The notes under the pieces are model-generated. The model saw nothing but the letters and a program-made list of their open reading frames with translations. It had not been told where the DNA came from and did not search any database. A DNA stretch of 13,642 nucleotides from Nitrososphaeria archaeon (GTDB taxonomy: Archaea; Thermoproteota; Nitrososphaeria; Conexivisphaerales; UBA164): contig JARVJW010000081.1 of the NCBI GenBank assembly GCA_029775955.1, forward strand, positions 1-13,642. The letters run 5' to 3'. Every line of letters starts with the position of its first letter. The first letter of the stretch is position 1. Positions 1 through 6,676 of the stretch are shown in pieces. The translations under genes and the position numbers were made by a program.

Positions 1-305
1 ACAGTAAGGAAGAAGGGGAACGTAACGAAGGCCTAAGCCGCCTACGACTCAAAGAAGGAGCGGCTGGGCATAGAGCCGGCCATAAACCTGAGGAGAACGC
101 TGTAGCCAACTCTGAGGGGTCCTATGCCAAGAAGCGGGAGGTCTTTAACAGGCTAGGACGTGAGGGATGGAAGCGGGCTAAGGAGTACGGTTGGTGGAGA
201 TATTCTTCTCTGTATCAAGAAGGTGACAGCGTAAGCTCTAGACGATTTCAGAAGGCTGAGCTGTCGCTAAAGGTGTTACTGTACAGCAAGTTTCAGTCCA
301 TGTAG
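1..305 (+). pseudogene. 3' remnant of an IS5-like DDE transposase, frameshifted
   Basis: Fragments of one transposase can be read across several frames. Frame 1 (from base 1) gives AAYDS at 37-51, the region of the second catalytic Asp, then LGIEPAINLRRT at about 64-99, with an internal stop at 34-36. The reading then moves to the frame starting at 99 (AVANSEGSYAKKREVFNRLG and onward) and stops at TAG 303-305 after VLLYSKFQSM. Around 191-222 the expected catalytic-Glu segment, VEIFFS, is found only in a third frame, so two compensating indels flank it. The 5' part lies outside the window. The segment is visibly richer in G+C than the ribosomal genes that follow, as expected for foreign DNA. 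The DDE/IS5-like assignment rests on the AYDS...VEIFFS layout; the exact subgroup is uncertain. The fragment cannot encode an active enzyme as read. Confidence 0.75.
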
Positions 306-380
306 GGAAGGAAGGAACGCGCCTGCTGGACCCGTCCTACGGAGAGGAATTGCATTAACAGGAGTTGAGCTACAAGCTAA

Positions 381-447
381 TTTTAAATCTGTAATTTATC
401 CTAATTTTTAAATAATTAGCATAACTTTTAATTAATGCAACAAAGCA
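381..447. repeat. Insertion-element end, 67-bp direct repeat copy 1
   Basis: This A+T-rich segment matches 10682-10748 in the same orientation at 63 of 67 positions; the differences are at 390, 392, 422 and 445. Its outer 18 bases, AATTAATGCAACAAAGCA (430-447), are the exact reverse complement of 13111-13128, the terminus of the minus-strand insertion sequence at the window's right end. It is therefore the right-hand end of an insertion element or MITE whose left part is degraded or outside the window. Whether the transposase relic at 1-305 belongs to this same element is not certain. Confidence 0.85.
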
Positions 448-455
448 GCTTTCAA

Positions 456-469
456 GGAAAGTTTTTAAA
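456..469 (+). promoter_or_regulatory. Candidate BRE/TATA promoter before rpl22
   Basis: GGAAAG (456-461) followed by TTTTTAAA (462-469) resembles an archaeal BRE plus TATA box. With the usual TATA-to-start distance of about 25 bases, transcription would begin near 490, leaving only a few leader bases before the rpl22 ATG at 497. It lies just outside the insertion-element end at 447, so it could supply transcription to an operon cut off from its normal upstream genes. This is motif reading only. Confidence 0.45.
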
Positions 470-496
470 GCAACTAAATAGAGATAAGGGAAGGTA

Positions 497-955
497 ATGC
501 CAGAATTTGGGTATTCGTTTGAAGGTTACACTGAAGCTTCTGATGTTAGGGGAAGCCTTAGAGAGGTTGATGTAAGTCCCAAGGATGCAAGGGAATTGGC
601 TGTTTATCTAAAGGGCATGTCAATTGATAGGGCTAGGCTGGTGTTACAGGAAGTTGCATCAATGAAAAGATTGGTGCCATTTAGGAGATATAACTTGAAG
701 ATGGCTCATCATGGGGTGGAGGGATTCAGAACTGGGAAGTATCCCGTAAAGGCGGCAAAACTATTTTTAAAATTGCTGGACAACGTTGAATCAGTAGCTG
801 ACTACAAGGGCCTAGACCCGTCAAACATGGTTTTGGTTCATGTTGCAGCTTATCCAGGGAGAAAGTTAAAGAGGAACATTCCTAGAGCATTTGGAAGATC
901 GTCTCCTAGGAACAAGGTCCTTGTTCATGTGGAAATTGTGGCGAGGGCATTATGA
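497..955 (+). CDS. rpl22: Ribosomal protein L22 (uL22)
   Basis: Large-subunit protein that binds 23S rRNA and lines the peptide exit tunnel. The 152-aa product has the archaeal L22 pattern: an N-terminal YSFEGY block, SPKDARELAVYLKGM, KRLVPFRRYN, the YPVKAAKLFLKLL helix, and the C-terminal tunnel hairpin with IPRAFGRSSPRNK ahead of VLVHVEIV. Length is normal for archaea, so the gene is complete. The ATG at 497 is preceded by GGGAAGG, only a weak ribosome-binding match. Its stop overlaps the rps3 start (ATGA, 952-955). In most archaea rps19 lies directly upstream; here the upstream DNA is an insertion-element end, making rpl22 the first visible gene of the operon. Confidence 0.97.
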   Translation: MPEFGYSFEGYTEASDVRGSLREVDVSPKDARELAVYLKGMSIDRARLVLQEVASMKRLVPFRRYNLKMAHHGVEGFRTGKYPVKAAKLFLKLLDNVESVADYKGLDPSNMVLVHVAAYPGRKLKRNIPRAFGRSSPRNKVLVHVEIVARAL

Positions 956-1578
956 CAAATTATTATCCAATGCTTGCTGAGGCAAGGCGTAACGTGATGC
1001 TCAAGGAGTACCTTGATGTTAGCCTCAAGCAGGCAGGATTTATAGATATGACAATTGAAAAAACCCCACTTGGAACAAGGCTAAACGTGCTAGCTCTAAG
1101 GCCAGGACTGGTTATTGGACCCCATGGGTCAAGCATAAGGGCTCTTATGGAAGACATATCGAAGGAAATCTCTCTGAAGGACATCACTGTCAATGCGATG
1201 GAAATTCAGAATCCAGCAATTGACCCAAAGGCTATAGCTATGAGGTTATCCAATGCCCTTCAGAAGGGTGTAGCTTTTAGAAGGGCAGTGACAGGTGTAA
1301 TTAATGAAGCAATTAATGCTGGTGCCATTGGAATAGAGGTAAAGCTGCAGGGTAAGATAAGAAGCGAAAGGGCTGCATTTCAGAAATTCACGGAGGGGGT
1401 GCTTCCTAAAAGTGGGTTTCCACGTGAATTTTACACTAGAACTGCTGTAGAACATGTATTGATGAAAATGGGGTTATATGGGGTTAAGGTTACTGTAGCG
1501 TATAAGTATCAGCCAGAGTTCCGTATAAAAAAGGAGGAAGAAAAAAATGAAAGTGATAAAGGTAACAAAGTTGAGTGA
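952..1578 (+). CDS. rps3: Ribosomal protein S3 (uS3)
   Basis: Small-subunit head protein at the mRNA entry site. The 208-aa product carries a type-2 KH domain near residues 18-95, with the GxxG loop visible as VIGPHGSSI (54-62). The C-terminal S3 domain follows (RRAVTGVINEAINAGAIGIEVKLQGKI in two runs, then the VAYKY strand). The last 20 or so residues are charged and low in complexity (EEEKNESDKGNK), a normal variable tail. Translation starts at ATG 952 inside the rpl22 stop (ATGA). The 3' end overlaps rpl29 by 32 bases, and the tail codons also carry the rpl29 ribosome-binding site. Confidence 0.97.
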   Translation: MTNYYPMLAEARRNVMLKEYLDVSLKQAGFIDMTIEKTPLGTRLNVLALRPGLVIGPHGSSIRALMEDISKEISLKDITVNAMEIQNPAIDPKAIAMRLSNALQKGVAFRRAVTGVINEAINAGAIGIEVKLQGKIRSERAAFQKFTEGVLPKSGFPREFYTRTAVEHVLMKMGLYGVKVTVAYKYQPEFRIKKEEEKNESDKGNKVE

Positions 1579-1744
1579 TGAGGACCTTAAAAAGAACCTG
1601 GAGGAACTAAGGAAAGAGTCACTGAGGCTCAGGAGCTTAAGAGTAACTAGAATGTTAGCAAAGGAATCTGGATCAATAAAGAGCGTGAGGCGTAACATAG
1701 CGCGCGTTTTAACTGAAATGAAAAAAAGGGGAATTAAATCATGA
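1547..1744 (+). CDS. rpl29: Ribosomal protein L29 (uL29)
   Basis: Short all-helical large-subunit protein near the tunnel exit, where L23/L29 form the docking site for SRP and SecY. The 65-aa product has the family pattern: LSDEDLKKNLEELRKESLRLR in the first helix, a linker (VTRMLAKESGSI), and the terminal KSVRRNIARVLTEM helix. The ATG at 1547 is supported by GGAGG at 1533-1537, at good spacing, even though this places the start 32 bases inside rps3. The stop overlaps the rnp1 start (ATGA, 1741-1744). Confidence 0.95.
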   Translation: MKVIKVTKLSDEDLKKNLEELRKESLRLRSLRVTRMLAKESGSIKSVRRNIARVLTEMKKRGIKS

Positions 1745-1941
1745 TAAAGCTTGGGGACCTAATAAAGGTTAAAAACACTGGTGTGGTAGGCACGCTTGTC
1801 TATGAAACCAAAAACACGTTTTGGATCAATTCAAGTCACATCAGCATCGTTCCAAAGGTTGGTAATTTATTTGAGGTTAATGGCAGAATTTACTACGGCA
1901 GTAGTATTGCCAAAAGGGCATGGGAGAGGCTAGATCCATAA
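1741..1941 (+). CDS. rnp1: RNase P protein component 1 (Rpp29/Pop4 family), short form
   Basis: Protein subunit of archaeal RNase P, which removes 5' leaders from pre-tRNA. At 66 aa it is shorter than the usual archaeal Rpp29 (about 90 aa or more). It keeps the Sm-like beta-barrel core: GVVGTLVYETKNTFWI near residues 14-29, IVPKVGNLFEVNGRIYYG in the middle, and a basic C-terminal AKRAWERLDP. The N-terminal helix and the conserved stretch before the barrel are missing. Identification rests on the ETKNT motif, the NGR turn and the classic position between rpl29 and rps17. The start (ATG 1741) overlaps the rpl29 stop, and the stop (TAA 1939-1941) shares its last base with the preferred rps17 start. 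Confidence 0.85.
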   Translation: MIKLGDLIKVKNTGVVGTLVYETKNTFWINSSHISIVPKVGNLFEVNGRIYYGSSIAKRAWERLDP

Positions 1942-2267
1942 TGATAAGCAGCCTAGGGATCAAAGTGGTTCAGCCTTCAAGTTCGTGTTCAGATCCGTAC
2001 TGCCCCTATCATGGTCACCTTAAAGTTAGGGGAAAAGTAATCGTGGGAAGGGTTGATAGTTTGAAAATGAAAAAAGCGGCAGTGATTGAGGTAGAGTATT
2101 CAGCATACAACTCAAAGTTTACACGATTTGAGAGAAGGAGCAATACAATTCATGTCCGGGTTCCTTCATGCGTAGCAGTTAACGTTGGGGATTTAGTTGC
2201 AATTGCTGAGTGCAGGCCTCTTGGAAAGAACATTTCACATATAATGTTAGGCAGGGTGATTGTATAA
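1941..2267 (+). CDS. rps17: Ribosomal protein S17 (uS17)
   Basis: Primary 16S rRNA-binding protein with an OB fold. The archaeal features are clear: CSDPYCPYHGHLKVRGK near the N terminus, where archaeal S17 has C-x4-C-P-x-H-G, then the VIEVEYSAYNSKFTRFERR strand region and VNVGDLVAIAECRPLGK. I chose ATG 1941, which overlaps the rnp1 stop as TAATG and gives 108 aa starting MISSLGIKV, matching the usual start of the family. An in-frame upstream ATG at 1920 would add seven residues within rnp1. A purine-rich GGAGAGG sits at 1922-1928. One base separates its stop from the rpl14 ATG. Confidence 0.95.
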   Translation: MISSLGIKVVQPSSSCSDPYCPYHGHLKVRGKVIVGRVDSLKMKKAAVIEVEYSAYNSKFTRFERRSNTIHVRVPSCVAVNVGDLVAIAECRPLGKNISHIMLGRVIV

Positions 2268-2268
2268 A

Positions 2269-2706
2269 ATGCCAGGTGAAAAGACAAGAGCAGTTTCGGC
2301 AAAAGGTGTTGAAGAATATAAACCCCACATAACTAAATGCATACCTGTCACTGCAATGATAAATTGTGCTGACAACACTGGAGCAAAAAAACTTAAGGTA
2401 GTGCAGGTTATTAGGTATAAGGGAAGGTTAAAGCGCGTTCCATCGGCCGCAATTGGAGATGAGGTTGTCGTGGTAGTGAGAGTTGGTACTCCAGAGGTAA
2501 GAAAACAGCTATTTCATGCAATAATTGTAAGGCAAAGGTATCCTATGAGACGCATATCTGGTGATCGTGTTTCATTTGAGGATAACGCAGCAGTTCTTAT
2601 CACACCTGAGGGTGATCTTAAAGGAACTGAGATAAGGGGACCTGTTGCTTCGGAAGCTGCTGAAAAGTGGCCCAGAATAGCAAATCTGGCTTCCATGATT
2701 GTGTGA
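2269..2706 (+). CDS. rpl14: Ribosomal protein L14 (uL14)
   Basis: Large-subunit protein at the subunit interface, contacting 16S rRNA. The signature ADNTGAKKLKVVQVI is followed by IGDEVVVVVRVGTPEVRK, the SFEDNAAVLI strand and the terminal WPRIANLASMIV, which is the normal archaeal C terminus. The product is 145 aa from ATG 2269, with GGTGAT at 2255-2260 as ribosome-binding site. An in-frame TTG at 2260 overlaps the rps17 stop and is less likely. The N-terminal PGEKTRAVSAKGVEEYKPH is a little longer than in many archaeal L14 proteins. Confidence 0.96.
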   Translation: MPGEKTRAVSAKGVEEYKPHITKCIPVTAMINCADNTGAKKLKVVQVIRYKGRLKRVPSAAIGDEVVVVVRVGTPEVRKQLFHAIIVRQRYPMRRISGDRVSFEDNAAVLITPEGDLKGTEIRGPVASEAAEKWPRIANLASMIV

Positions 2707-2717
2707 GTTGATATAAG

Positions 2718-3056
2718 ATGAAATTGAAAAATATTGTTAAAAAGATGAACTGGTCTGACAGGAACAAGCAGATGCATTCAATGGTTTCAGATGAACTGAA
2801 AAAAAAGTACGGGTTTACAACGGCAAGAGTCAGGAAGGGGGACATGGTAAAGGTAATGAGGGGAGATTTCAGTGGTGTGCAGGGAAAAGTGACAAAGATA
2901 TTTGCCAAGCAAGCTAAGATAGGTGTAGAGGGCCTTACTAGGAAAAAGATAAACGGGCAGGAAGTTCCAGTAAAAGTGCATTCATCAAATGTAATGATAA
3001 CCCAATTTGATACAAGCGATAAAAACCGTTTTAAAGGGGTGAACACAAGTGGCTAA
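2718..3056 (+). CDS. rpl24: Ribosomal protein L24 (uL24)
   Basis: Assembly-initiating large-subunit protein near the exit tunnel. The 112-aa product has a helical basic N terminus (MNWSDRNKQMHSMVSDELKKKYG), the archaeal/eukaryotic extension, and then a KOW motif at about residues 38-65 (VRKGDMVKVMRGDFSGVQGK followed by VTKI). The VKVHSSNVMIT strand follows. The 11-base gap after rpl14 is the largest within this part of the operon. The 3' end overlaps the GTG start of rps4e by 8 bases. Confidence 0.96.
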   Translation: MKLKNIVKKMNWSDRNKQMHSMVSDELKKKYGFTTARVRKGDMVKVMRGDFSGVQGKVTKIFAKQAKIGVEGLTRKKINGQEVPVKVHSSNVMITQFDTSDKNRFKGVNTSG

Positions 3057-3783
3057 ACTTGGCGGTTCAAAATCCAGGAAAAGGGAGGTTCTTCCACCTT
3101 TCTATATAACATCTAGGAAGAAGTACACTTTTTCCACAAACTTAAGGGCTGGAGCTCATAAGAAGAGCTATGCATTTGACCCAATTACTGTGCTCAGAGA
3201 CATATTAAAGCTGGGTAAAAATCTGCAGGAGATTAAGAAAGCAATGAGTGCCGGGGCGCTGCTTGTTAACGGAAGGGTTGTCAAGGAATATCAGGCACCA
3301 TTGGGGCTCATGGATGTACTTAACATAAATGGGTCGGAAACATATTACAGGCTGCTTCCAATTAATGGAAAAGCACTTTACCCTGTCAGTATTGATAAAG
3401 CTGAGAGTGAGTTTAGGATAGGCAGAATTGTAAAAAAGACTTCAATAGGAAATGAAAAGTACCAATATACCTGCCACGATGGCTCAAACTTCATTTCAGA
3501 AAGTAAGGATTATAGGCCTGGAGATTCTCTATTGATATCTAATGTGGAAGGTAAAATAGTTCAAGCTTTTCCCCTTGCAAAGGGGAATTATGCAATAATA
3601 TTTAAGGGCCGTAGAGTTGGTGTTGTGGGGAAAATCGTTGAAATCCTTCCGAGCACCTTAACAAGGAAGGGCACAGTGAAACTTTCTGTTTCAAATACGA
3701 TGGTAACTGTGCCTAGTGATTATGTAATGGTTATTGGAAAGGAAAGGCCTGCAATAAAAGTTTCAAGTGGTGAATTGCCATGA
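3049..3783 (+). CDS. rps4e: Ribosomal protein S4e (eS4)
   Basis: Archaeal/eukaryotic small-subunit protein absent from bacteria. The 244-aa product has the LPPFYITSRKKYTFSTN N-terminal region, an S4-like RNA-binding segment at about residues 46-85 (ITVLRDILKLGK, then AMSAGALLVNGRVVKEY), the central S4e domain, and a C-terminal KOW-like stretch (IIFKGRRVGVVGKIVEI). The start is GTG at 3049, supported by GGGGTGA at about 3037-3043 and by the conserved MAKLGGSKSRK beginning. It ends at TGA 3781-3783, overlapping the first rpl5 ATG by four bases. Confidence 0.96.
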   Translation: MAKLGGSKSRKREVLPPFYITSRKKYTFSTNLRAGAHKKSYAFDPITVLRDILKLGKNLQEIKKAMSAGALLVNGRVVKEYQAPLGLMDVLNINGSETYYRLLPINGKALYPVSIDKAESEFRIGRIVKKTSIGNEKYQYTCHDGSNFISESKDYRPGDSLLISNVEGKIVQAFPLAKGNYAIIFKGRRVGVVGKIVEILPSTLTRKGTVKLSVSNTMVTVPSDYVMVIGKERPAIKVSSGELP

Positions 3784-4295
3784 TGAGTAAGGAAAATACA
3801 ATAAAAAAGATAAAAATAAACAAACTCATTCTTCATATAGCTGTGGGACAGGCAGGGGAGAGGCTTGAAAGAGCAAAGTCTGTTTTAAGGGACCTCAGTG
3901 GACAGGAGCCCAAAGAGCTTAAGGCAAAAAAGACCCTCAGGGACTTTGGAATACATAAAGGTGAAAAGATAGCCTGCATGGTAACTATCAGGAAGGAGCC
4001 AGCTATACAACTTCTACAAAGAATACTTCAAGCTAAAAATAATACAGTTAGCATTTCATCCATAGATAAAAGGGGAAATCTTGCTTTTGGCATTAGAGAA
4101 CACATAGACATACCCGGTGTAAAATACGACCCGGAAATAGGCATATATGGCATGGATGTTATGGTAAATTTATCTATGCCTGGTCTGAGGGTGGAAGAAA
4201 GGAAGAGGTCAAGGTCAAGTGTTGGAGATGCTCAGAAAGTGAAAAGAGAACAGGCTATAGAGTTTTATAGAGGATTAGGGGTGAACTTGGTATAA
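3780..4295 (+). CDS. rpl5: Ribosomal protein L5 (uL5)
   Basis: 5S rRNA-binding protein of the central protuberance. The 171-aa product shows archaeal L5 blocks: INKLILHIAVGQAGERLERA near the N terminus, PKELKAKKTLRDFGIHKGEKI, NLAFGIREHIDIPGVKYDPE, and GIYGMDVMVNLSMPG. Two adjacent in-frame ATGs (3780 and 3783) are both possible starts; the first overlaps the rps4e stop. The stop TAA (4293-4295) shares its last base with the rps14 ATG. Confidence 0.97.
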   Translation: MMSKENTIKKIKINKLILHIAVGQAGERLERAKSVLRDLSGQEPKELKAKKTLRDFGIHKGEKIACMVTIRKEPAIQLLQRILQAKNNTVSISSIDKRGNLAFGIREHIDIPGVKYDPEIGIYGMDVMVNLSMPGLRVEERKRSRSSVGDAQKVKREQAIEFYRGLGVNLV

Positions 4296-4459
4296 TGGCA
4301 AAGTTAAGGAGCAACAAGCCAAGGTATTATGGCAAGGGTTCAAGGGCATGTATAAGGTGCGGCCAGTATGGGCCTGTAATACAAAAATACAATTTAATGC
4401 TCTGCAGGCAATGTTTCAGAGAGGTTGCAAAGAGCATGGGGTTTAAGAAATTTAGTTAG
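4295..4459 (+). CDS. rps14: Ribosomal protein S14, zinc-ribbon type (uS14)
   Basis: Small-subunit head protein of 54 aa, starting MAKLRSNKPRYYGKGSRACI. Four cysteines form the zinc site, CIRC (residues 19-22) and CRQC (37-40), followed by the conserved FREVAKSMGFKKFS end. This is the short, zinc-binding form typical of archaea. The ATG at 4295 overlaps the rpl5 TAA stop by one base, and rps8 follows 10 bases after the stop. Size, zinc motif and position between rpl5 and rps8 all agree. Confidence 0.96.
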   Translation: MAKLRSNKPRYYGKGSRACIRCGQYGPVIQKYNLMLCRQCFREVAKSMGFKKFS

Positions 4460-4469
4460 GTGATATGAT

Positions 4470-4862
4470 ATGCCAGCAAATGATGTTTTATCAAATTTGT
4501 TTTCGACAATAATGGAAAATGAAAAGAGAAATACAAAGGAATGCATTATAATGCCAGCATCAACCCTTTTACAGGAAACGCTTAAAGTCATGCAAAAAAA
4601 TGGCTATATTGGTGAATTTGAGCTGATAGATGACAGGATAATGCCAAAACTCAAAGTGCAGCTTTTAGGAAGGATCAACAAGTGCGGGTCAATAAAGCCA
4701 AGGTATTCAACCAAATGGCAGCTAATTAGTCAGTGGGAGAGAAGGTACTTACCTGCTGTTGGAATGGGAATAATTCTTCTTAGCACAGACAAGGGTGTCA
4801 TGAGCCATAATGACGCCATGAAACAGAAACTTGGTGGGAGGTTATTGGGTTATGTCTACTAA
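4470..4862 (+). CDS. rps8: Ribosomal protein S8 (uS8)
   Basis: Primary 16S rRNA-binding protein of the platform. The 130-aa product begins DVLSNLFSTIMENEKRNTKE, has the ASTLLQETLKVMQKNGYIGEF helix-strand unit in two parts, and the archaeal C-terminal domain with GMGIILLSTDKGVMSHNDA, where the ST-KG-MS(H) motif contacts rRNA. GGTGAT at 4459-4464 provides a good ribosome-binding site for ATG 4470. The 3' end overlaps rpl6 by 11 bases. Confidence 0.97.
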   Translation: MPANDVLSNLFSTIMENEKRNTKECIIMPASTLLQETLKVMQKNGYIGEFELIDDRIMPKLKVQLLGRINKCGSIKPRYSTKWQLISQWERRYLPAVGMGIILLSTDKGVMSHNDAMKQKLGGRLLGYVY

Positions 4863-5391
4863 AAGGCAATTTTATTCTGAGAACGTTGAATTATCATCAG
4901 GCGTTACAGCAAGCCTGCAGGGATCAATATTAAAGATTATAGGGCCCAATGGAGAATGCCAAAAGGATTTTGGCAAAATGAAAGTTAGGTTGATCGTAAA
5001 GGAAAATGTTGTAACAGTATTTGCTACAAACAAAAGGCGAGATAATTACGCAGTTACAAGGGCTGTGGCTATGCATGTAAAAAATCTAGTTAATGGGGTA
5101 GTTAGCGGTTACAGGTACAATTTAAAGGTGGTTTATTCCCACTTCCCAATCCAGATAAATATAAAGGATAATAAGATAAAAATAGATAACTTCATAGGCG
5201 AAAAATTTCCTAGGTACGCCGATATCGTTGGTAATACAAAAGTGAGAGTTGAGGGGGATGATATAATAGTTGAAGGGCCATGTAAGGAGGGCGTTGGGCA
5301 AACCGCCGCTAATATTGAAAACGCTACAAGGATCAAGGAAAAGGATCCAAGGGTATTTTTAGATGGGGTGTTTATATATGAAAAAGCATAA
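4852..5391 (+). CDS. rpl6: Ribosomal protein L6 (uL6)
   Basis: Large-subunit protein near the factor-binding site, built of two similar domains. The 179-aa product shows the first domain (VTASLQGSILKIIGPNGEC onward), the joining NLVNGVVSGYRYNLKVVYSH, and the second domain with KFPRYADIVGNTKVRVEGDD and IEGP-like VEGPCKEGVGQTAANIENAT. I chose ATG 4852 because GGGAGGT at 4836-4842 lies at good spacing and the product starts MSTKRQFYSENVELSSGV. An upstream in-frame TTG at 4831 would add seven unlikely residues. It overlaps rpl32e by 14 bases. Confidence 0.95.
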   Translation: MSTKRQFYSENVELSSGVTASLQGSILKIIGPNGECQKDFGKMKVRLIVKENVVTVFATNKRRDNYAVTRAVAMHVKNLVNGVVSGYRYNLKVVYSHFPIQINIKDNKIKIDNFIGEKFPRYADIVGNTKVRVEGDDIIVEGPCKEGVGQTAANIENATRIKEKDPRVFLDGVFIYEKA

Positions 5392-5731
5392 ATTTGTAAG
5401 GCAGGAAAGTTGGAGATATAAAAAACTAAAGGTAAACTGGCGAAAACCAAAGGGAATTGATAACAAGATGAGGCTCCAGATGAAGGGTTGGCCACCGCTT
5501 GTTAAGGTAGGGTATCGATCAATTAGAAAGGGTAGGGGTTTGCATCCATCTGGGCTGCAGGAGGTACTTGTTCACAATGTTAGGGAGCTTTCAGAAATTG
5601 ACCCTATAAAACAGGCTGCAAGGATAGCTGCGACAGTTGGATTTAAAAAGAGGCTTGATATCTTAAAGGAAGCAAGGCGCATGGGAGTGCACCTATTAAA
5701 CGCACCGAGGTTAAAGCAAAATGAATCTTAG
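5378..5731 (+). CDS. rpl32e: Ribosomal protein L32e (eL32)
   Basis: Archaeal/eukaryotic large-subunit protein. The product is 117 aa from ATG 5378: KHKFVRQESWRYKKL, NWRKPKGIDNKMRLQMKGWP, then the highly conserved GYRSIRKGRGLHPSGLQEVL and VHNVRELSEIDP, and the terminal AARIAATVGFKKRLDI helix. GGGGTG at 5365-5370 supports this start over the in-frame ATG at 5363. There is no N-terminal extension of the kind seen in some archaea. The 3' end overlaps rpl19e by 11 bases. Confidence 0.95.
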   Translation: MKKHKFVRQESWRYKKLKVNWRKPKGIDNKMRLQMKGWPPLVKVGYRSIRKGRGLHPSGLQEVLVHNVRELSEIDPIKQAARIAATVGFKKRLDILKEARRMGVHLLNAPRLKQNES

Positions 5732-6125
5732 CAATAAAAAGGAAATGGTATCCAGGATAGCTGGTGTTGGGAAGGGCAGGGTAAGGTTTAATCCTGAAAA
5801 GCTGAAAGATATTGAAGATGCTGTTACAAGAGGCGAAATTAGGGCACTTATTTCAGGTGGTGCAATAAAGTTAAATCACATAAAGGGTCAGACCCGTAGG
5901 CACAGGGCACGCGCAAGAGGGCCTGGTTCAAGGAAGGGTAAAAGGAGTGCAAGAATGGGGAAGAAGGAAAAGTGGATAAAGCAGGTCAGGGCACTCAGAA
6001 GGTACCTGAAAAAGGTTAAACCGAAAATTGGCAAAAAACTTTACTGGGATGCTTATAAGAAAATAAAGGGCGGAGAAATTAAGAGCGTTGCAAGGTTGAA
6101 GGAATTTTTGGGTGGAAACAAATGA
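5721..6125 (+). CDS. rpl19e: Ribosomal protein L19e (eL19)
   Basis: Archaeal/eukaryotic large-subunit protein that helps form an inter-subunit bridge. The 134-aa, strongly basic product has LSNKKEMVSRIAGVGKGRVR at the N terminus, a helical EDAVTRGEIRALISGGAIK region, the conserved GQTRRHRARARGPGSRKGKR loop, and the long helix WIKQVRALRRYLKKVKPKIG. It is somewhat shorter than many archaeal L19e proteins (about 150 aa), mainly at the C terminus. The stop overlaps the rpl18 start (ATGA, 6122-6125). Confidence 0.95.
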   Translation: MNLSNKKEMVSRIAGVGKGRVRFNPEKLKDIEDAVTRGEIRALISGGAIKLNHIKGQTRRHRARARGPGSRKGKRSARMGKKEKWIKQVRALRRYLKKVKPKIGKKLYWDAYKKIKGGEIKSVARLKEFLGGNK

Positions 6126-6676
6126 TTTTCAGGAGGAGGGACGAATTTAAGACAGACTACAGGAGGAGGAAAAAAGTTCTGATGTCCAAATTGCCATTTA
6201 TATATGTATTTGAATCCAACAGGTACGTTTGGGCTCAGGTCAGCATCCCAATGAAGGAAGGGGATAGGACATTGTCACAGGCAAATTCAAAGGACATAAT
6301 TAAGGGAGGTTGGCTGTTCAGTGGAAAGAGCTATCCTGCATTTTACCTCATCGGGATTTTAATTGGCAAGAGAGCAGTTGAAAAGGGCATTAAGGAAGCA
6401 ATACTGTACAGTGGACTTAAAGCATTTAGGACAAACTCCAAGATTATGGCGTTAGTGAAGGGTGCAATTGAAGGAGGATTAAATGTAAGGGTGGATAAAA
6501 ATGCATTTCCATCTGAAGAACTTATCAATGGAACAAGCATATATGCCTATGCGTTGAAGCTTAGGGAATCAGGCTATTCAGGAATTCAGCTTTCTAAGAT
6601 TTCTGGAAAAATTGATAATATGAATGTTATATTTAACGATGTAAAGGGCAAGATATTAAATGGTGAACTAAAGTGA
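6122..6676 (+). CDS. rpl18: Ribosomal protein L18 (uL18, archaeal L18/L5e type)
   Basis: 5S rRNA-binding protein of the central protuberance, partner of L5. The 184-aa product has the basic FRRRDEFKTDYRRRKKVLMS start, ANSKDIIKGGWLFSGKSYPA, the YLIGILIGKRAVEKGIKEAI helix and IMALVKGAIEGGLNVRVDKN, all typical of archaeal L18. The ATG at 6122 overlaps the rpl19e stop. The stop TGA (6674-6676) overlaps the rps5 GTG start by four bases (GTGA). Confidence 0.96.
   Translation: MIFRRRDEFKTDYRRRKKVLMSKLPFIYVFESNRYVWAQVSIPMKEGDRTLSQANSKDIIKGGWLFSGKSYPAFYLIGILIGKRAVEKGIKEAILYSGLKAFRTNSKIMALVKGAIEGGLNVRVDKNAFPSEELINGTSIYAYALKLRESGYSGIQLSKISGKIDNMNVIFNDVKGKILNGELK

Noticed and set aside
2618..3046. Minus-strand ORF of 142 codons
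   Set aside because: It is antisense to rpl14 and rpl24, both certain genes; its phenylalanine- and leucine-rich product is a shadow.
5133..5495. Minus-strand ORF of 120 codons
   Set aside because: It is antisense to rpl6 and rpl32e and has no recognisable domain.
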